A stretch of DNA of 64,000 nucleotides from Cacajao melanocephalus (GCA_963573385.1 CAUYLG010013905.1:142219-206218), one strand, 5' to 3'; positions 31,651-45,500 are shown, numbered from the stretch's first letter. Notes: generated by a model from the letters alone, not told the origin. A program made the numbers and translations.

Positions 31651-31988
31651 AAGACTGGGGCTCCCCAGGGCTGTAGTTTGCATGCATAGATACAGAGAGA
31701 ATCATGTTTATCATCTCAAGTATAAAAACTTCTGGTGAAAGGATTTAGCAAACGCTAGCTGTATTCCTCCCCCTTCCAATGGCTTTCTACTGAGTCACTG
31801 TCTCCTAGAGGACCCTACTTTGCTTCACAATTAAGCAGCAAAGTATATCAAGGACCGTTCAGATTCTAGAAACTCATAGCTGCAGATAAAATAGACATCT
31901 ATGAGTTTCTTGAATCTGAACAGGGCTCTAGGCTGGACCCTGTTAGTGTCACTGGCTCTTTAGCTCCGAACAAGGGACTTGCCTCTTA
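31651..31988 (+). repeat. Inverted duplication, copy 1
   Basis: About 340 bases match the reverse complement of 35315-35667 at roughly 90% by eye. Shared landmarks are AATCATGTTTATCATCTCAA, CCTTCCAATGGCTTTCTACT and TTTGCTTCACAATTAAGCAG. This copy carries a short fold-back (31857-31921) that the other copy lacks. Confidence 0.9.
31857..31921. repeat. Fold-back inverted repeat (hairpin) in copy 1
   Basis: Arms 31857-31879 and 31899-31921 are 23 bases each and complementary with one mismatch. The loop is 19 bases. Confidence 0.92.
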
Positions 31989-31999
31989 CTTTTTTTGTT

Positions 32000-32570
<571 letters not shown>

Positions 32571-33898
32571 TGTTAAAAAAAATTCAGTGATACTTGCTAA
32601 AACACAGTGAGGAAGTCTTTATTCAGGACCATCGCCTTGGGTATAGGGACCACTGCAATAGGGGCCTACAGTGAGGGAGAAAGTTTGGGCTCGACTCCTA
32701 ATACAGCATGGGTGAGTAGGAATTGATAGCCACGGAGCAGGGTAGAGGGTCAGCGGATGGAAAATTTGTAAGAGGAAACTCAAGAATATGGGATATTTTT
32801 GCTAAACTGACCTAACAAAATTATTGATGAAGACAAACCAGGGTGATTCAAACATCACCGGGGGGATGGTGAAGGATGAGGAGCCTGATCACATATCAAG
32901 GATGAGGAGTTCTGGCTAAATGAACTTAGTAGGGTTCTTTTGCTAAAACTGGATTTTATAAGGAAGTGCACAGTTGGGCCGAGGAGAGGGTTCAGAAGCC
33001 TGGCTAAAGTTTGGCTAAGCAAAGAATCTGCATCATGCTGAATTTTGCCAAATTTCTGCTTATAAAGTTTACAGTAGTTCTTATTCCTACCAGCCATCCG
33101 TGAGAGTGTCAGCATTCTTTAGGAGTGTCTGAAGTTGGTTATAAACAGCTCAGCTGTCCTGTGATAGAGTACAGGGACCATTTTCCCGAAACGTCGCATT
33201 TCATTCATTCATTTGGCAAATACACTTGCACGATTCGCAGCAATAAAGGATAACAAGTTACACTCCCAGGCCAAAGAAGCAGAGAGAACTTGGTTCGCCT
33301 TCCAGGTTTTGTTTAGCACTTGCCATAAGACCTTGAAGACACCACCTTACTGAGCTTCTCAGCTGTGGCTTCAACACCCACTTCACAGAATGCTGCAAAG
33401 TACCTAACACCATGCTTGGCCAGTGTACTCATGTGGGTGCTGGGAATTTGTATAAGCTTATCTGACTCCAAGGAGCCCTGGGAAGGAAGCAGGTAGGGAC
33501 AGATCATTCCCATTTTGTGGATTCAGCAAAGAAATGGCCATATTTCTTGGTGTCCTGAGCTTCAGTTCAGGAGGTGGTAGTCCGATAGAACTATGTTCAG
33601 AACAGAGGTAAAACAAGCTTTTGTGGGCCAGCCTGTGCCCCTCCCTCTCCCACTGCCCTCCCACCACAGTACCTGTTTCTCTTGGAGAGCAAGTTCCCAG
33701 TTCCAATGGCAGCCAGAATTCTTTCTATGCTCTTTTGGAACGGTGCTCCTTGCCTACCCTGTTCAGTGGTCTTGAAAAACGACCATAAAATTCATGGTTG
33801 CATAAAATATAGTTTTCATGGATGTAAATTGCATTTTAAATGCACTAAGGCTTCATCTTTGAGCTATTCAGAAATGTGGAATTTCAGGCTCCACCTTT
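32571..33898 (+). other. Intron sequence without recognised features
   Basis: No exon, RNA or clear repeat seen between the L1M fragment and the palindromic element. Confidence 0.5.
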
Positions 33899-34050
33899 AG
33901 GGTTGCCTTATTTAGCAAATAAAAAACAGAGTGCCAGTTAAGCATGAGTATGCCCCCTGGAATGTTTGGGGCATAATTATACCAAGGCATTTTATCATCT
34001 TTCCGACATTTAGATTTAACTGGGCATCTCGTGTTTTATCTGGCAACCCT
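33899..34050. mobile_element. Palindromic MITE (MER53-like)
   Basis: The terminal inverted repeats AGGGTTGCC and GGCAACCCT bound a 150-base near-palindrome with internal CAGTTAA/TTAACTGGGCATC arms. This structure marks a non-autonomous DNA transposon. The family name is from memory. Confidence 0.75.
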
Positions 34051-34054
34051 ACCC

Positions 34055-34142
34055 CCTGTGGGGGTACTGAATCCAAATCTGCATTTTCATAAGATCCCCA
34101 TGGAATTCTTGTGCAAATTCAAGTGTGAGAAGCATTGCACTG
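34055..34142 (+). repeat. MER5-like fragment
   Basis: AATCTGCATTTTCATAAGAT and GTGTGAGAAGCATTG resemble the second half of MER5A. It is short. Confidence 0.5.
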
Positions 34143-35124
34143 GAAGCCTTGCTGTCAAAGTCCAGAATGAATCCTGTTTGTAATGAATCTGTCTGTAAAA
34201 TAGAATGCACTATTTATAAAGAGCTTGATTATTTTCAGATCAACATTTGTGTGTTCATATATTAGCTTTTCTGAATAGAGGGTACCCTTGCACAGTTGTC
34301 AGTTGAAGGGAAGAATTCTTTGCTTTGGTAAGAAGCCCTAGCCCTTCTCAAGGACCTATTTTCGTCATCTATAAAATGGGCTACATTCTTAGCATCTGTG
34401 CTACCCTGTGGTAACCAGGGGGTGCATGGCTAGGCCTCACTCCAGGCCCCTCCTCAGCTTCCACACAAACGACTGAAAGACTTGCTGTATGGTCCCATCC
34501 CCAGAGACTCTGGTGTGACTGTGGTGACCCTTGGCATAGGGCATGCCTCCGGACTGCCTCCTCATCTCAAAACTTTCCAGGCCATGACTTTGATAGCAAG
34601 GCTTTAGGAATCACTGGCTCTACCCCCTCACTTCATGGCTACAGATAATTGTGCCCTGAGAGAGCAAGTGAATTTCCCAAAGCAAACAGCAAGCCCTCTG
34701 ATTGCTACTCTACCAAACCAAAATGATTTCAGTTATCATTAAACCTAAGGCCTGACTAAGGAAGATGAAGAAACCTGGTGGTGGTCATACTGCTAGTTTG
34801 TCTTGGCTGTGTGGTCTTGGGTAAGTTATTTCCCTCTCTAACCGATTTTCCCTCCTCCCCCGACTCCATAATATGGGGAATAGCACCTTCTCCTGTTCCC
34901 CTAAGTCCACTTTCCACCTGGTTAAGGTTTTATTTTAAGATCCAGTGGTCGAGCTTGGTCTGTCAATTGGTCCTAGAGTGGAATGCTTTATGGGGTCACT
35001 GGTACATGTGTTAGGTCAGAGACTTAATGCCATGACATCGTGAAAGATGTCTTTAGACCCTTTCTCTCCTCATTGCTAACAAAGATTTTGTGAACTGTGT
35101 TTCAGCTCGACAAAAAAGATGGTC
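34143..35124 (+). other. Intron sequence without recognised features
   Basis: No exon or clear repeat. A MEF2-type CTATTTATAA occurs at 34210-34219, which is no more than chance expects. Confidence 0.5.
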
Positions 35125-35275
35125 TAGAGCATTCTAAGATCACCTGGAGCTTTTGTTAAAATGCAGATTCTCTTTCAGCAAGTCTGGGGTGGGGCCTGAG
35201 GCTCTGCACTTCTAGTGATGGTGATGTAGCCGGTCCAGGGATCATACTTTCAGTTTTAAAATTTGAAATCAATCT
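35125..35275 (+). mobile_element. MER5A-like DNA transposon
   Basis: GATCACCTGGAGCTTTTGTT, AAATGCAGATTCTC and GGGGTGGGGCCTGAGGCTCT follow the MER5A consensus. Confidence 0.8.
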
Positions 35276-35314
35276 GTTACTAATGTAGAATTAATACTTA
35301 CAACATAAGGGATT

Positions 35315-35667
35315 TAAGAGGCAAGTTGCTTGTTCAGGGCTAAAGAGCCAGTGACAGTAACAGGGTCCAGCCTAGAGAGCCTGGATCTTTTAATGTCTTA
35401 TCTTTGATGTCTGACTTATCTGTCTATTTTGTCCGCAACTATGAGTTTCTAGACTCTGAACAGTCCTTGAAATACTTTGCTGCTTAATTGTGAAGCAAAG
35501 TAGGATCCTCTAGGAGAGAGTGACTCAGTAGAAAGCCATTGGAAGGGGGAGAAACACAGCTAGCATTTGATAAACTTTTTCACTGGAAGTTTTTATACTT
35601 GAGATGATAAACATGATTCTCTCTGTATCTATGGATTCAAACTACAGCCCTGGGGAGGCCCTAGTCT
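35315..35667 (-). repeat. Inverted duplication, copy 2
   Basis: This is the reverse-oriented partner of 31651-31988, 3.3 kb away. In this copy the segment between the shared AAAATAGACA and CTCTAGGCTGG landmarks is about 42 bases of ordinary sequence. It probably represents the ancestral state. Confidence 0.9.
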
Positions 35668-35929
35668 GTTTTTGTATTCCTCTGAGCTAGGGATGGTTTT
35701 ATAGTTTTAAAGGTTGTTAAAAAACACCACCACCAAACAAACAAGGAAGAATATGCAACAGAGAGGGTGTGTGGCATGCAACACCTAACATATTTATGGT
35801 CTGGCCGTTTACAGAAGAAGTTTGCTGACCCGTGGTCTAGAGTACCCAAACCTTTGTGGTTTTTTGTTGTTGTTTTTTTCTTTCTCTAGTGAGCAAGAGG
35901 ATTAGCCTTATAGCTTTGAAATATATTGA

Positions 35930-36150
35930 GGTCAAGACATAGGGGAGGCAGCCTGCATTGGTGGGAACTGCCCAGACATCTTAGCTGTGTGACCCTGAGC
36001 ACATTGCTTCACCTCTCTGAGCTTGTGTCCCTGTTTTGCAAAATGAGGACAAAGATATCTGCCTGATAGAGTTTTTGTGAGGCTGAGACATGATGCCTGT
36101 AGAGTTTAACGCTTGGAAGGTGTAGAGAAAATGATAACTATTGTTATTAG
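35930..36150 (+). repeat. MIR
   Basis: Sense MIR: GCTGTGTGACCCTGAGCACA, then CACCTCTCTGAGCTTGTG. Confidence 0.75.
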
Positions 36151-38439
36151 GGGTGGCCATTTGAACCCTTATGGCATTAATGGGTGGATATCACATTACT
36201 CCCATCAAGTCTGAAGGCCCTCCCAACGAACTGGGAGCAGTCCTTTAGGGGAGAAAAATATGCTGCTCCAGCCTCCCCCAGTCCCACCTCCAGAGCAGAA
36301 AGCTCCTTTTTAGCCACCTAGACAGATGGGGCTCTGTGGTGCCTTGCACACTTTCACCGGACGAGCTCTCTCCCCAGAGGCTGGCCTTTCCACAGCTGAG
36401 ACTATTGGAAGGCGTCTTCTGTTCCTGTGCTCTAAGATATGATTCAGCAGGCAGGCATGGACTGAGAGCCCCGGGCTGGGATTGTGAGTGCTGGAATGAA
36501 ACCCTTCTCTTTATGGCTCCATCTGGACTGTGGGGGCGATGGACTAGAATCAGTGGTTTGCTGACCTTGTTTTTAAGCTGCTGCAGCCTTAAGATTCAAA
36601 ATGGAAAACAGACCAACTTGGAGTTAGCTGGGGCTGATTCTAAACCCGGCTGAGTTTGAAAACTCTGAGGCTCCTGGGGTGTGTCTGTGTCTCAGGGAGC
36701 GTGTAATGCTTTTCTTACCCATAGATGGCAGCATCTGCACTCTAAGCCGGCTCTGCGAATGTGTTTGCGCACGTGTGCCTATGTGTTACACATGTGTGTA
36801 TGCATGGGAGTCATAGTTTCCTACTTTGGTAAATTTTGAGCTGTGGTGGTCCCAGCCCTAGGGCAGGCTCTGGGATACACGGGAGCAAACCTTCGTCTAA
36901 CTGGGGAGGCTGACTTGCAAATAGACTATTAGAGTGTGACTGGGCAGACTAGTGGGTGTGGAGGTCTGTGCAAACACTACAGGGAGGACTCAGGAACAGA
37001 GTGCCGTTGCATGTGGCTGGAGCCGGGAAGCCATGAGGGCCGAGGCTCAAGGAGTTGAAGGGGACAGGTCATGAAGAAGGTGGAGAAGTTTGTTAAGGAT
37101 CTTGGACTTTATCTGGGGCCATAGTGGAGCCATGGTACAGTCTGGGCAGAGGAGTGGCATGGTCTGGCCTCACTCTGAGGAGGATGCATTGTAGGAGGGA
37201 GAGGATGCAGGAGGACCCGTTAGGTAGGTTCTACCATCATGCAGGCGAGAGGTGATGGGGCTATGGACCAAGATGTTGGCATTGGGGTGGAAAGAAAGGG
37301 GGACATTCTGGAGGCAGTCGGGGGTTGATCTAGCAAGACATGGTGATACAATGGAGGAAAGAGTGACAGATCAAAAGGGGTGGGGTAGCATGTTGTGGGT
37401 GGGTGAGGGCCTGGTGTCTGGACTGGTCCACTGGATGGACGGTGGATGGTAGTGCTGTTTGCTGAGATGAGGTGCACTTGGGAGGAGCAGGTTGCATTTG
37501 GGAACGAATGCAGCACCGCCATGTGCATTTGCGGATGAGAGTGCAATTTGGGCTGTGTAGAAAGAAGCGGGGCTGGATTTGAAAGGCTCATCCTCGCACA
37601 GAGTTGACAGAGTGCAGGAGGTCATTAATCATTGGCAGGAACATCAAAACCCAACTCTGCTTTGACCTATCCTTTGGAACCAGGAAGTTTCTGCCATAGT
37701 CTTTGAGAAAGGCCAACAGAAGTGCCCTTCAGCACCAGGTCCTGCAGCCCAGATAAGTGTCTGGCCTCTGACCTCTCTGGTTTTGGCTACTGTGACTTCA
37801 GTTCCGTGGCTGTGCCCCATGTCAGTCACAATGCACAAGTCATCAGGACTGTCTGGACCATTTATTGTCGGCCTGAGAACAGGGCTTGTTTGTATCTTAA
37901 TCCCAGGAGCCTGCATGTCCCTGCTCCCTTTGGGATCTTGGACTCTCCCCTTGGCTGGGGGAAGCTGGTTTGGGCAGAGAAATTTTCCAGTGTTGGCAGG
38001 AGCCAGTTTGCTCAGCTGCCCTCTTAATGTAGATGACTGGAATTCTTGGTGGTGAGGAAGGATGAAGATCCAAGTTGTCCCTGAAAGTCAGGAGGACTGA
38101 GCTGTATATTCCCCAGCAGGCTGATGTGGGATGGTCCTTCACCCATGCATCTAGCATGTGTCCGTGAGTCCTGCTGTTTGCAGGGCATGTGATATGCCGA
38201 AGCTTCAGAGGTAACGCAGGCAGAATCCTTGCCTCCAAGGAGCTTACAGCCTAAAGGGAAAGTCCTATCACCGAACACCGATAATGCAGTCTTGCTCAGC
38301 AATAGTGCAGTAGAACAATAATAGAGCAATGCTGAGGCGTAGAGCTGCAAAAGTGACGTATCAACAGTCATGGGTCCCCACACCACACATGTGCAGGATG
38401 AGAAAGATACAATTTGTAGGCAAAAGACTTAGAAATTTT
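36151..38439 (+). other. Intron sequence with a probable L2-like fragment
   Basis: About 36990-37600 carries diverged phrases of an L2-type antisense repeat (GGAGTGGCATGGTCTGGCCT and AGGCGAGAGGTGATGGGGC). The rest is unique, with no exon that I can support. Confidence 0.45.
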
Positions 38440-38600
38440 ATTATTAATAATCAGAGTAAACATATGCCTTGTGCAAAACCCTGAACATGTTTTATCTCAT
38501 TGTAGGGGTCTAATATTATCCTTCTTGAACAGAAAAGGCAAGTGAGGCTCAGGGAAGTGATGTCGCTTGCTCAAGTTACACAGTTAAGTGAGGGGCTAGT
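38440..38600 (-). repeat. MIR
   Basis: Antisense MIR: AAGTGAGGCTCAGGGAAGTG, then CTTGCTCAAGTTACACAG. Confidence 0.7.
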
Positions 38601-39250
38601 TTTTAAAACTCCAGAGTCCTAAAGCTCTGAGGTTGACTGTAAACTGAATTCAGCCATGCAGTAGGGCTGCCTTAAATTCGAATGGGATTTTAGGCTTGAT
38701 TAATAGAAGCATGATATCTCTAATGAAGGAGGTGATAGTCCTGCTCTGAGTAGAGCTTATCTGATTGTCTAATTCTGGGTCTTGTGCTGTCCATAGGGAC
38801 AGGGTTCATCTGGAGCAGATCAGGGAACAGGATGAGCAAACTGGAAACCCTGGTCTCAGAAGAGCTGGAGGAAAGGGGGTGTACAATTTGTAGAAGACTT
38901 GAGGGGCCCAGGATCACTGCCTTCAAATCTCCAAAGAGCCATCAGGAAAGAGGCAGACAGACTTGTTCTGGGTGACCCAGGAGGGGGCAGAGCTAGTACC
39001 AGCAGGTGCAAGGCATAAGAAGAGAGATTTGAGTGTGTCCTTCGGACAATTCTTTTACTCAGCCAAACTCCTCAACAGCAAGTCTTGCAGCCTTGGCAGG
39101 CAGTGAGTGCCCCGTTGCTGGATGTGTGCAAATAGTGATTGTGTGACCTCTGGTGGAGGGGAGGAAAGGAGTTGGAACATCAAATGGGGATTTGACCAGA
39201 TGATCTTGAACTCCCCCTGAGGCTGACATTCTTGCGTCCTTTGTTTACAG

Positions 39251-39343
39251 GTGGTGCTCATAGCTCCCTTTGTCCAGTGCTTCGGCCTTGGTCCCGGTGC
39301 CATCCCACAGAGCAGCGCTCTTCACCCTGCACAGCCGTGTTAG
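39251..39343 (+). other. Candidate untranslated cassette exon
   Basis: A good acceptor (CTTTGTTTACAG) and a donor (TAG then GTAGGT) bound 93 bases. Joined to the shared exon at 58795, its frame would end in a stop codon directly before Pro-Ser-Ser, so it could serve only as untranslated leader. No transcript evidence is available here. Confidence 0.2.
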
Positions 39344-39539
39344 GTAGGTAGAGCAATGTAGACACCTGTCTTCTTAAACCTAGCCCTGGCTGCCCAGGGA
39401 AGCCTGGAGGGGCCGTCAGTGGTGAAAGCAGCTGCTATAGCGGCAGTGGATTCAGTGGGAGTCCCTGAGGTTTTCCTAATAAGGCTCAGAGTGCGTCTCT
39501 GCTCCTCGCCTGCCCTTGAGAGGGAGGCCGGGCGAGGGT

Positions 39540-39690
39540 GATCTTGTGGGGAGGAGGCAGGGACTGGGTGCGGTGCTGGATGCCTGGCTTCCAGCCTGGC
39601 TGTGCTGCTTGCTTGCTGTGTGACTTTAGGAGAGTTGCTTTCCCTCTCAAGTCCTTGGTGGCTCTTCTGTAAAAGGGTAGAGTCCCCATG
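39540..39690 (+). repeat. MIR
   Basis: Sense MIR: GCTTGCTTGCTGTGTGACTT and TTTCCCTCTCAAGTCCTTGG. Confidence 0.6.
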
Positions 39691-39800
39691 AAGAGGAGGT
39701 GCAGGCATTCTCCCCAGAGGCTTTGGAGAGGTGAGAAAAAGGGGAGTCCATTTGCCAGGTCTCCAGACTTGTTGACCAGAGAAGGAGCACCTGAGATGTA

Positions 39801-39828
39801 TGAGTCATGGGGAAGGCGGATGAGTCAT
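39801..39828. promoter_or_regulatory. Pair of AP-1 motifs, 20-bp spacing
   Basis: TGAGTCAT occurs at 39801-39808 and again at 39821-39828, on the same face of the helix. It is a candidate enhancer element; function is not shown by sequence alone. Confidence 0.4.
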
Positions 39829-40227
39829 GCCCGCTGGGGCTGGCTGGCAGGGTGGGGCCCACCTGACTATCAGATTCACAGGTGACCTGCTGAAGTAGGG
39901 GGGGAGGTGGAGGTGGAGTGCAGAGTCCTGGGCTGGAAGCCAGGAGACTGGCTCACCTCCCAGCTTCAGCCTCGGTTTCTCCACCTGTGAGACAGGTGCC
40001 TTGGTCTCCCCCTACCCACCTAACAAAGCTGCCGTGTGGACCCAATGAGTTCGTAGCTGCCAGAGAGCTTTGTGAGCAGTGAAACAGGAAGGATCACTAC
40101 TAAGGGGAATCACCCAGCTTCCAGGACCCAAACAGAAGTAAGTTTCTAATTAGCAATTGTGCAAGGACCTAGGAAACGCCCCTCCAGCCCACGCCATCCC
40201 TTTTCTGCCAAAAGGAGAAGGGGATGA

Positions 40228-40833
40228 ATGCATACAGGACTTTCGCATCTGCTGTGGCCCAGCTGGCTTCCAGGTGGTGACACGAGCCGACTACAGCCTG
40301 AGCTGTTCCTCTTTCCCAAAGCTCAGGTGAAAGGCCTTTTTGATATTTTTGATAGTTCCCAGGATGTTGTGCCCCAAAAGCCAGGGATTCCTAAAAGGCC
40401 TTCTGGGCCCAGAAAGGTACTTGCCTCATCAGCCACTACCCAAAGTTTCTGCAGACAAAGGGGTGGCCCCAGTGCTGCCCTAATGGGAGGAATTGAGGGC
40501 CGGGTCTTGGCTCTGATGCGCCTGCCGTTGAGACTGAGCCCTGACAACTCCCAAAGCCAATGCCTCAAAGTGATCTATCAACAAAAAGAATGTTATGCTG
40601 TGTTGATGCTTTTGGTAACTGTGACACAGGGGCCCTGTCTTCTGCAGACCCTGCAGGGCCAGGCTGGTGCAGGCCTAGCTGAACACCTGTCGCTTGAGAG
40701 CTTTGCTTGTTCACCCGTTTGCTCCTCTGCCTCTTGTAGTGTATCAGCCCTGTACCCACTGCCGTGGAACTTTGGTTCAATCAGGGAGGCCCCAGTGACC
40801 TCCTCCATGTCCAATCCAGGGCTCTTTCCTTAG
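40228..40833 (+). other. Open reading frame of 201 codons, unrecognised
   Basis: This is an uninterrupted frame outside Alu sequence. I recognise no domain, signal peptide or membrane segment. Composition (many Ser, Leu, Pro, Gln) looks like chance translation of GC-balanced intron. It is listed because it is the longest such frame not explained by base composition. Confidence 0.15.
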
Positions 40834-40866
40834 GACTCCGTGTACTAGTCTCTAGTGCATTTCTAG

Positions 40867-41256
<390 letters not shown>

Positions 41257-43150
41257 AGGGCCCTGTTTTTTCTATCTCAGTGTTCCCTAGGATTCTGCCC
41301 ACCTTCTTGTCTTGATTTATGTAGATAGGTTCATTCATATATTCATTCATTTGAGAGAGATTTGGGCTCTGACCTGGGTGTTGGAGAATCAGCGAAAACA
41401 AGACTTTCCCATTCCTCATGGGTCTTCCTGTAGATCATTGTTTACACTGAAGATTAATTCTTGCTGTGAAGGAAATGATGGGGTTATAGGAGCGTGCAGG
41501 ATTGCGTGGGAGTGGTGAGGTCTTATCTGGACAGATCAGGGAAACCTCCTCTAAAAAGTGAGACCTAAAGCGGGGAGGAAGGTGGCTGAGTGAGCAGGGA
41601 ACGAAGGAGTCCCCCAGGCAGAGAGGCGGCCAGGGCAAGGCTTTAGTGTGGGGAATCCTTGAGGAACTGAAAGAAGCGAGGGAGGCTGGCCAGGGAGGGG
41701 GCGTGGCAAGAGGAGGGCCTGGGGCCAGGCAGCACCTAGGTTATGTGGGTGGCTTTTATGCTAGACCTCTGGGAACATCCGGAAGTTTTAAAGCAGGAGG
41801 GTGACTTGCCCAGATTTCATTATCAGAACCCTTGAAAGAGACAGACACAAGGACCATCCTGATAAGCCGTGAGGGTGCAATTTTTGGTTCTTCCATAGCA
41901 GGGTGTCCTGATGCTGTGCCTCAGAATGGGGCTTGTCATTGGGCAGTCCCTGGAAATGTGCAGGGACTTTCCCAGGGTTCTCTCGGCTCTTTGCATTTTT
42001 TAGTTTACCCGGCCAGCCCTTGCTGGGCTTCTGCACTGGAGAGGGGGGTGAATCAGACACCACCCGGCCCTCGGAGATCCACTCTAATCCAAGACGGAGA
42101 TAGTGGCGGCTGACGCCCAGAGTGCTCTGTGATACATGCCAAAGGGCTCAGGGAGCCAGGGAGTGTTTTTCCTACTTGAGAGTCAAACAAAGCTGAGAAG
42201 CGGGATTTGGGCATTCCAGGCAAGAAGGCCCCATAGGAGGAGCCTGCTGTGCCTGGGGGCTAGTGAGCAGGAGTGTGGAGGTTGAGGTGGGGAGGTGACC
42301 CCGCTGGGCCCAGGGTCTAGTGAGCAGGAGTGTGGGGGTTGAGGTTGCAAGGTGTTGGGAAGAGCTGGTCATAGAGCTTTTGAATGCTGGGTTTCTATCC
42401 TCTGGGTACCAGGGAGCCATGGATAGGTCTTCAGCTGAGGAGTGACTTGATCCGTGAGATTTCAAAACAATCAGTGCGTGGCAGGCAGAGGGAGGGTGGA
42501 TCAGAGGAGGGCAGCGCTGGGAGCTGGTTGGAGTGAATGAGTACCATCGTTGAAGCCTCGTCACGCCCCCCCACTGCACACACATAGCAACATCCTCAAT
42601 GCCCCTTTCTGTTCCATGCCCCTGTTTGGTTAGCCCTGAATGGGCCAGCCAGCCTGAGCTGTCCAGAGCCGTTTCACAGCAGCACTGGGGTGTGTTAAAC
42701 CCAGAGGCAAACAGGTCTGAGCCTGAAGCATCACTCTAGCCGTGACTTGTTCTGTGCCCTTGGACAAGTCCTTTATTTGTCCCAGCCTCAGTATTTATAT
42801 CTGTGAAATGGGGGTGATAATAGAGTTGGTGATGGTTGAACAATGGGGAAATCAAGTCCTTAGCACGTGTGTGGTGTGTAACGATGGCTGTGTTAGCTTT
42901 GTGTCCTTGCCGATTGTGATGGCCCAGTCCATGTTGTAATCTGCCCCTCCGGGAGTCCTTCTCTTTGGACATAAATCTGAATTCTCAACTAGAAGCAAGA
43001 TGTCCCAAGCAGCCCCAAAGGAAGCCTCTGGGCACACAGAGGGCTGGAGTGGGTTTTATTTGTCCCTTTATCCCCAGCATTAGCGTAAGGCTGGCATAGC
43101 ATGGCCAGCTGGCTGGGTTCTTACAAAGACTGAACAAAAAAATGAAATTA
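41257..43150 (+). other. Intron sequence with L2-like and MIR pieces
   Basis: About 41570-41830 and 42130-42500 carry diverged L2-like antisense text. A MIR lies at about 42670-42870 (GAGCCTGAAGCATCACTC, then CCTCAGTATTTATATCTGTG). No exon seen. Confidence 0.45.
42246..42354. repeat. Tandem duplication, 57-bp unit, two copies
   Basis: CTAGTGAGCAGGAGTGTGG begins at 42260 and again at 42317, each followed by a G/A-rich GGTTGAGGT. Confidence 0.85.
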
Positions 43151-44189
<1,039 letters not shown>

Positions 44190-44640
44190 CTCTGCAGAGA
44201 TGAAATCAGTTCCAATCCTATTCTTTCTCTGCTTTAAACTCCTCAGTGCCTCGGATCACGCCAGGACTCGGTAGCAGTCAGACCCCTTCCCCACCCAACC
44301 CCCTCCATGTATTCACTATCTCAACCCCAGCCGTGCCTCTCCAAACTGTTTACGCTTCCCTGTGCCGGCCACACCTCTGAGCCTTTGCTTCTGTTGTTCC
44401 CACCTCCTCAGAGAGGAATCTCCATTCCTCCTCCAAGGCTCTGCCTCAGTGCCCTCCTCTGTGGCTCTGTTAGGCTGTGGGTGCTCCCTCCTTTGTGATC
44501 CTAGGGCCCACAGCTGCTTGAATGACTATTGGTGTTCCTGTTTTTGTGCCCACTGGGCCGGGCAATCCTGAAGCAGGGCCTGACACAGAGAAAGAAAGGA
44601 GACAATTTGTGATTGAACCACTGCTGTGGCCATTCTCCTT
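44190..44640 (+). repeat. L2 fragment
   Basis: Sense L2 3' region: CTCTGAGCCTTTGCTTCTGT, CCTCCTCAGAGAGGAATCTC and CTCCAAGGCTCTGCCTCAGT. Confidence 0.65.
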
Positions 44641-44699
44641 ACCTGTCTGATGAGGACTGATCTTCATGCCACTGTGTACAGTAGGTATTTTTTAAAGGC

Positions 44700-44870
44700 G
44701 TGTGGAAGTGAGAGTCAGACTTTGGACTTCAGAATCAGAGAACCCTCGATTCCTAATGGTATAACCTTGGGCTGAACCTCTCTGAGCCGTGGTTCATCCA
44801 TCTATAAAAGGAGACAATGCCAGCCATGGGTTTTGGGGAGGATTCGACAAGACAATGCTTGTAAAGTACT
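44700..44870 (+). repeat. MIR
   Basis: Sense MIR: TTGGGCTGAACCTCTCTGAG, then TCTATAAAAGGAGACAATG. Confidence 0.6.
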
Positions 44871-45139
44871 TATCGTGTGGCCTCATCACAATGGGCTTCT
44901 GTGAGCATAGGACGTGTTATTTGCAGGTGGGGATGTTCACCGTGGGGACGTCCCTATCTAGGGCCCCACACAAGGGAGTGGCTGAGACTCCAAGTCTTGG
45001 GAGTCCTGGCCTCGGACTCCACCCTATGTTCTCCCTCCCCTTCCTCTTAGCCCCATGGGCCTATTCTGTTCCCCAGATCAGGGAAAGCTTTGTTTGGCAA
45101 TTGTTTTTCCTAAGAAGTTTCCTCTGTGGGGACTCTGGA

Positions 45140-45159
45140 TGACTCAGAGCCCTGAGTCA
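45140..45159. promoter_or_regulatory. Pair of AP-1 motifs
   Basis: TGACTCA (45140-45146) and TGAGTCA (45153-45159) lie 13 bases apart. They are candidate enhancer motifs only. Confidence 0.35.
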
Positions 45160-45334
45160 CCGGGAGGCTGAGGACAGGGGGAGGAGTGGAAGGGAGGTGG
45201 AGGGAATGGAGAGAGAAGAGGAAAGGGCTTAAATTCTAGCTGTGGCTCTCCCACCGTTTGATCAGCTAGGTCTGATCAGGCCTCTCTCCTGCCTAGCCTC
45301 AGTTTCCCCAAATGTGAAAGGAAGATGTGGGCCC

Positions 45335-45500
45335 AGTTCTGGCTGAGCCTCAGAATCACAGGTTCCCGGGGCCCCACCCCAGACCTGCAGACTCAGAGGC
45401 TGGGGGTGGGGCCTGGAGATCTATTGTTTCCTGAACTCCCTGGGTGATCCTCCCTGCACACCTGGTCTGCAGAGGTGTCAGGGAACCACTGGCTCAAACC
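45335..45500 (+). mobile_element. MER5A-like DNA transposon
   Basis: GGGGCCCCACCCCAGACCTG and GGCTGGGGGTGGGGCCTGGA follow the MER5A core. Confidence 0.8.
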
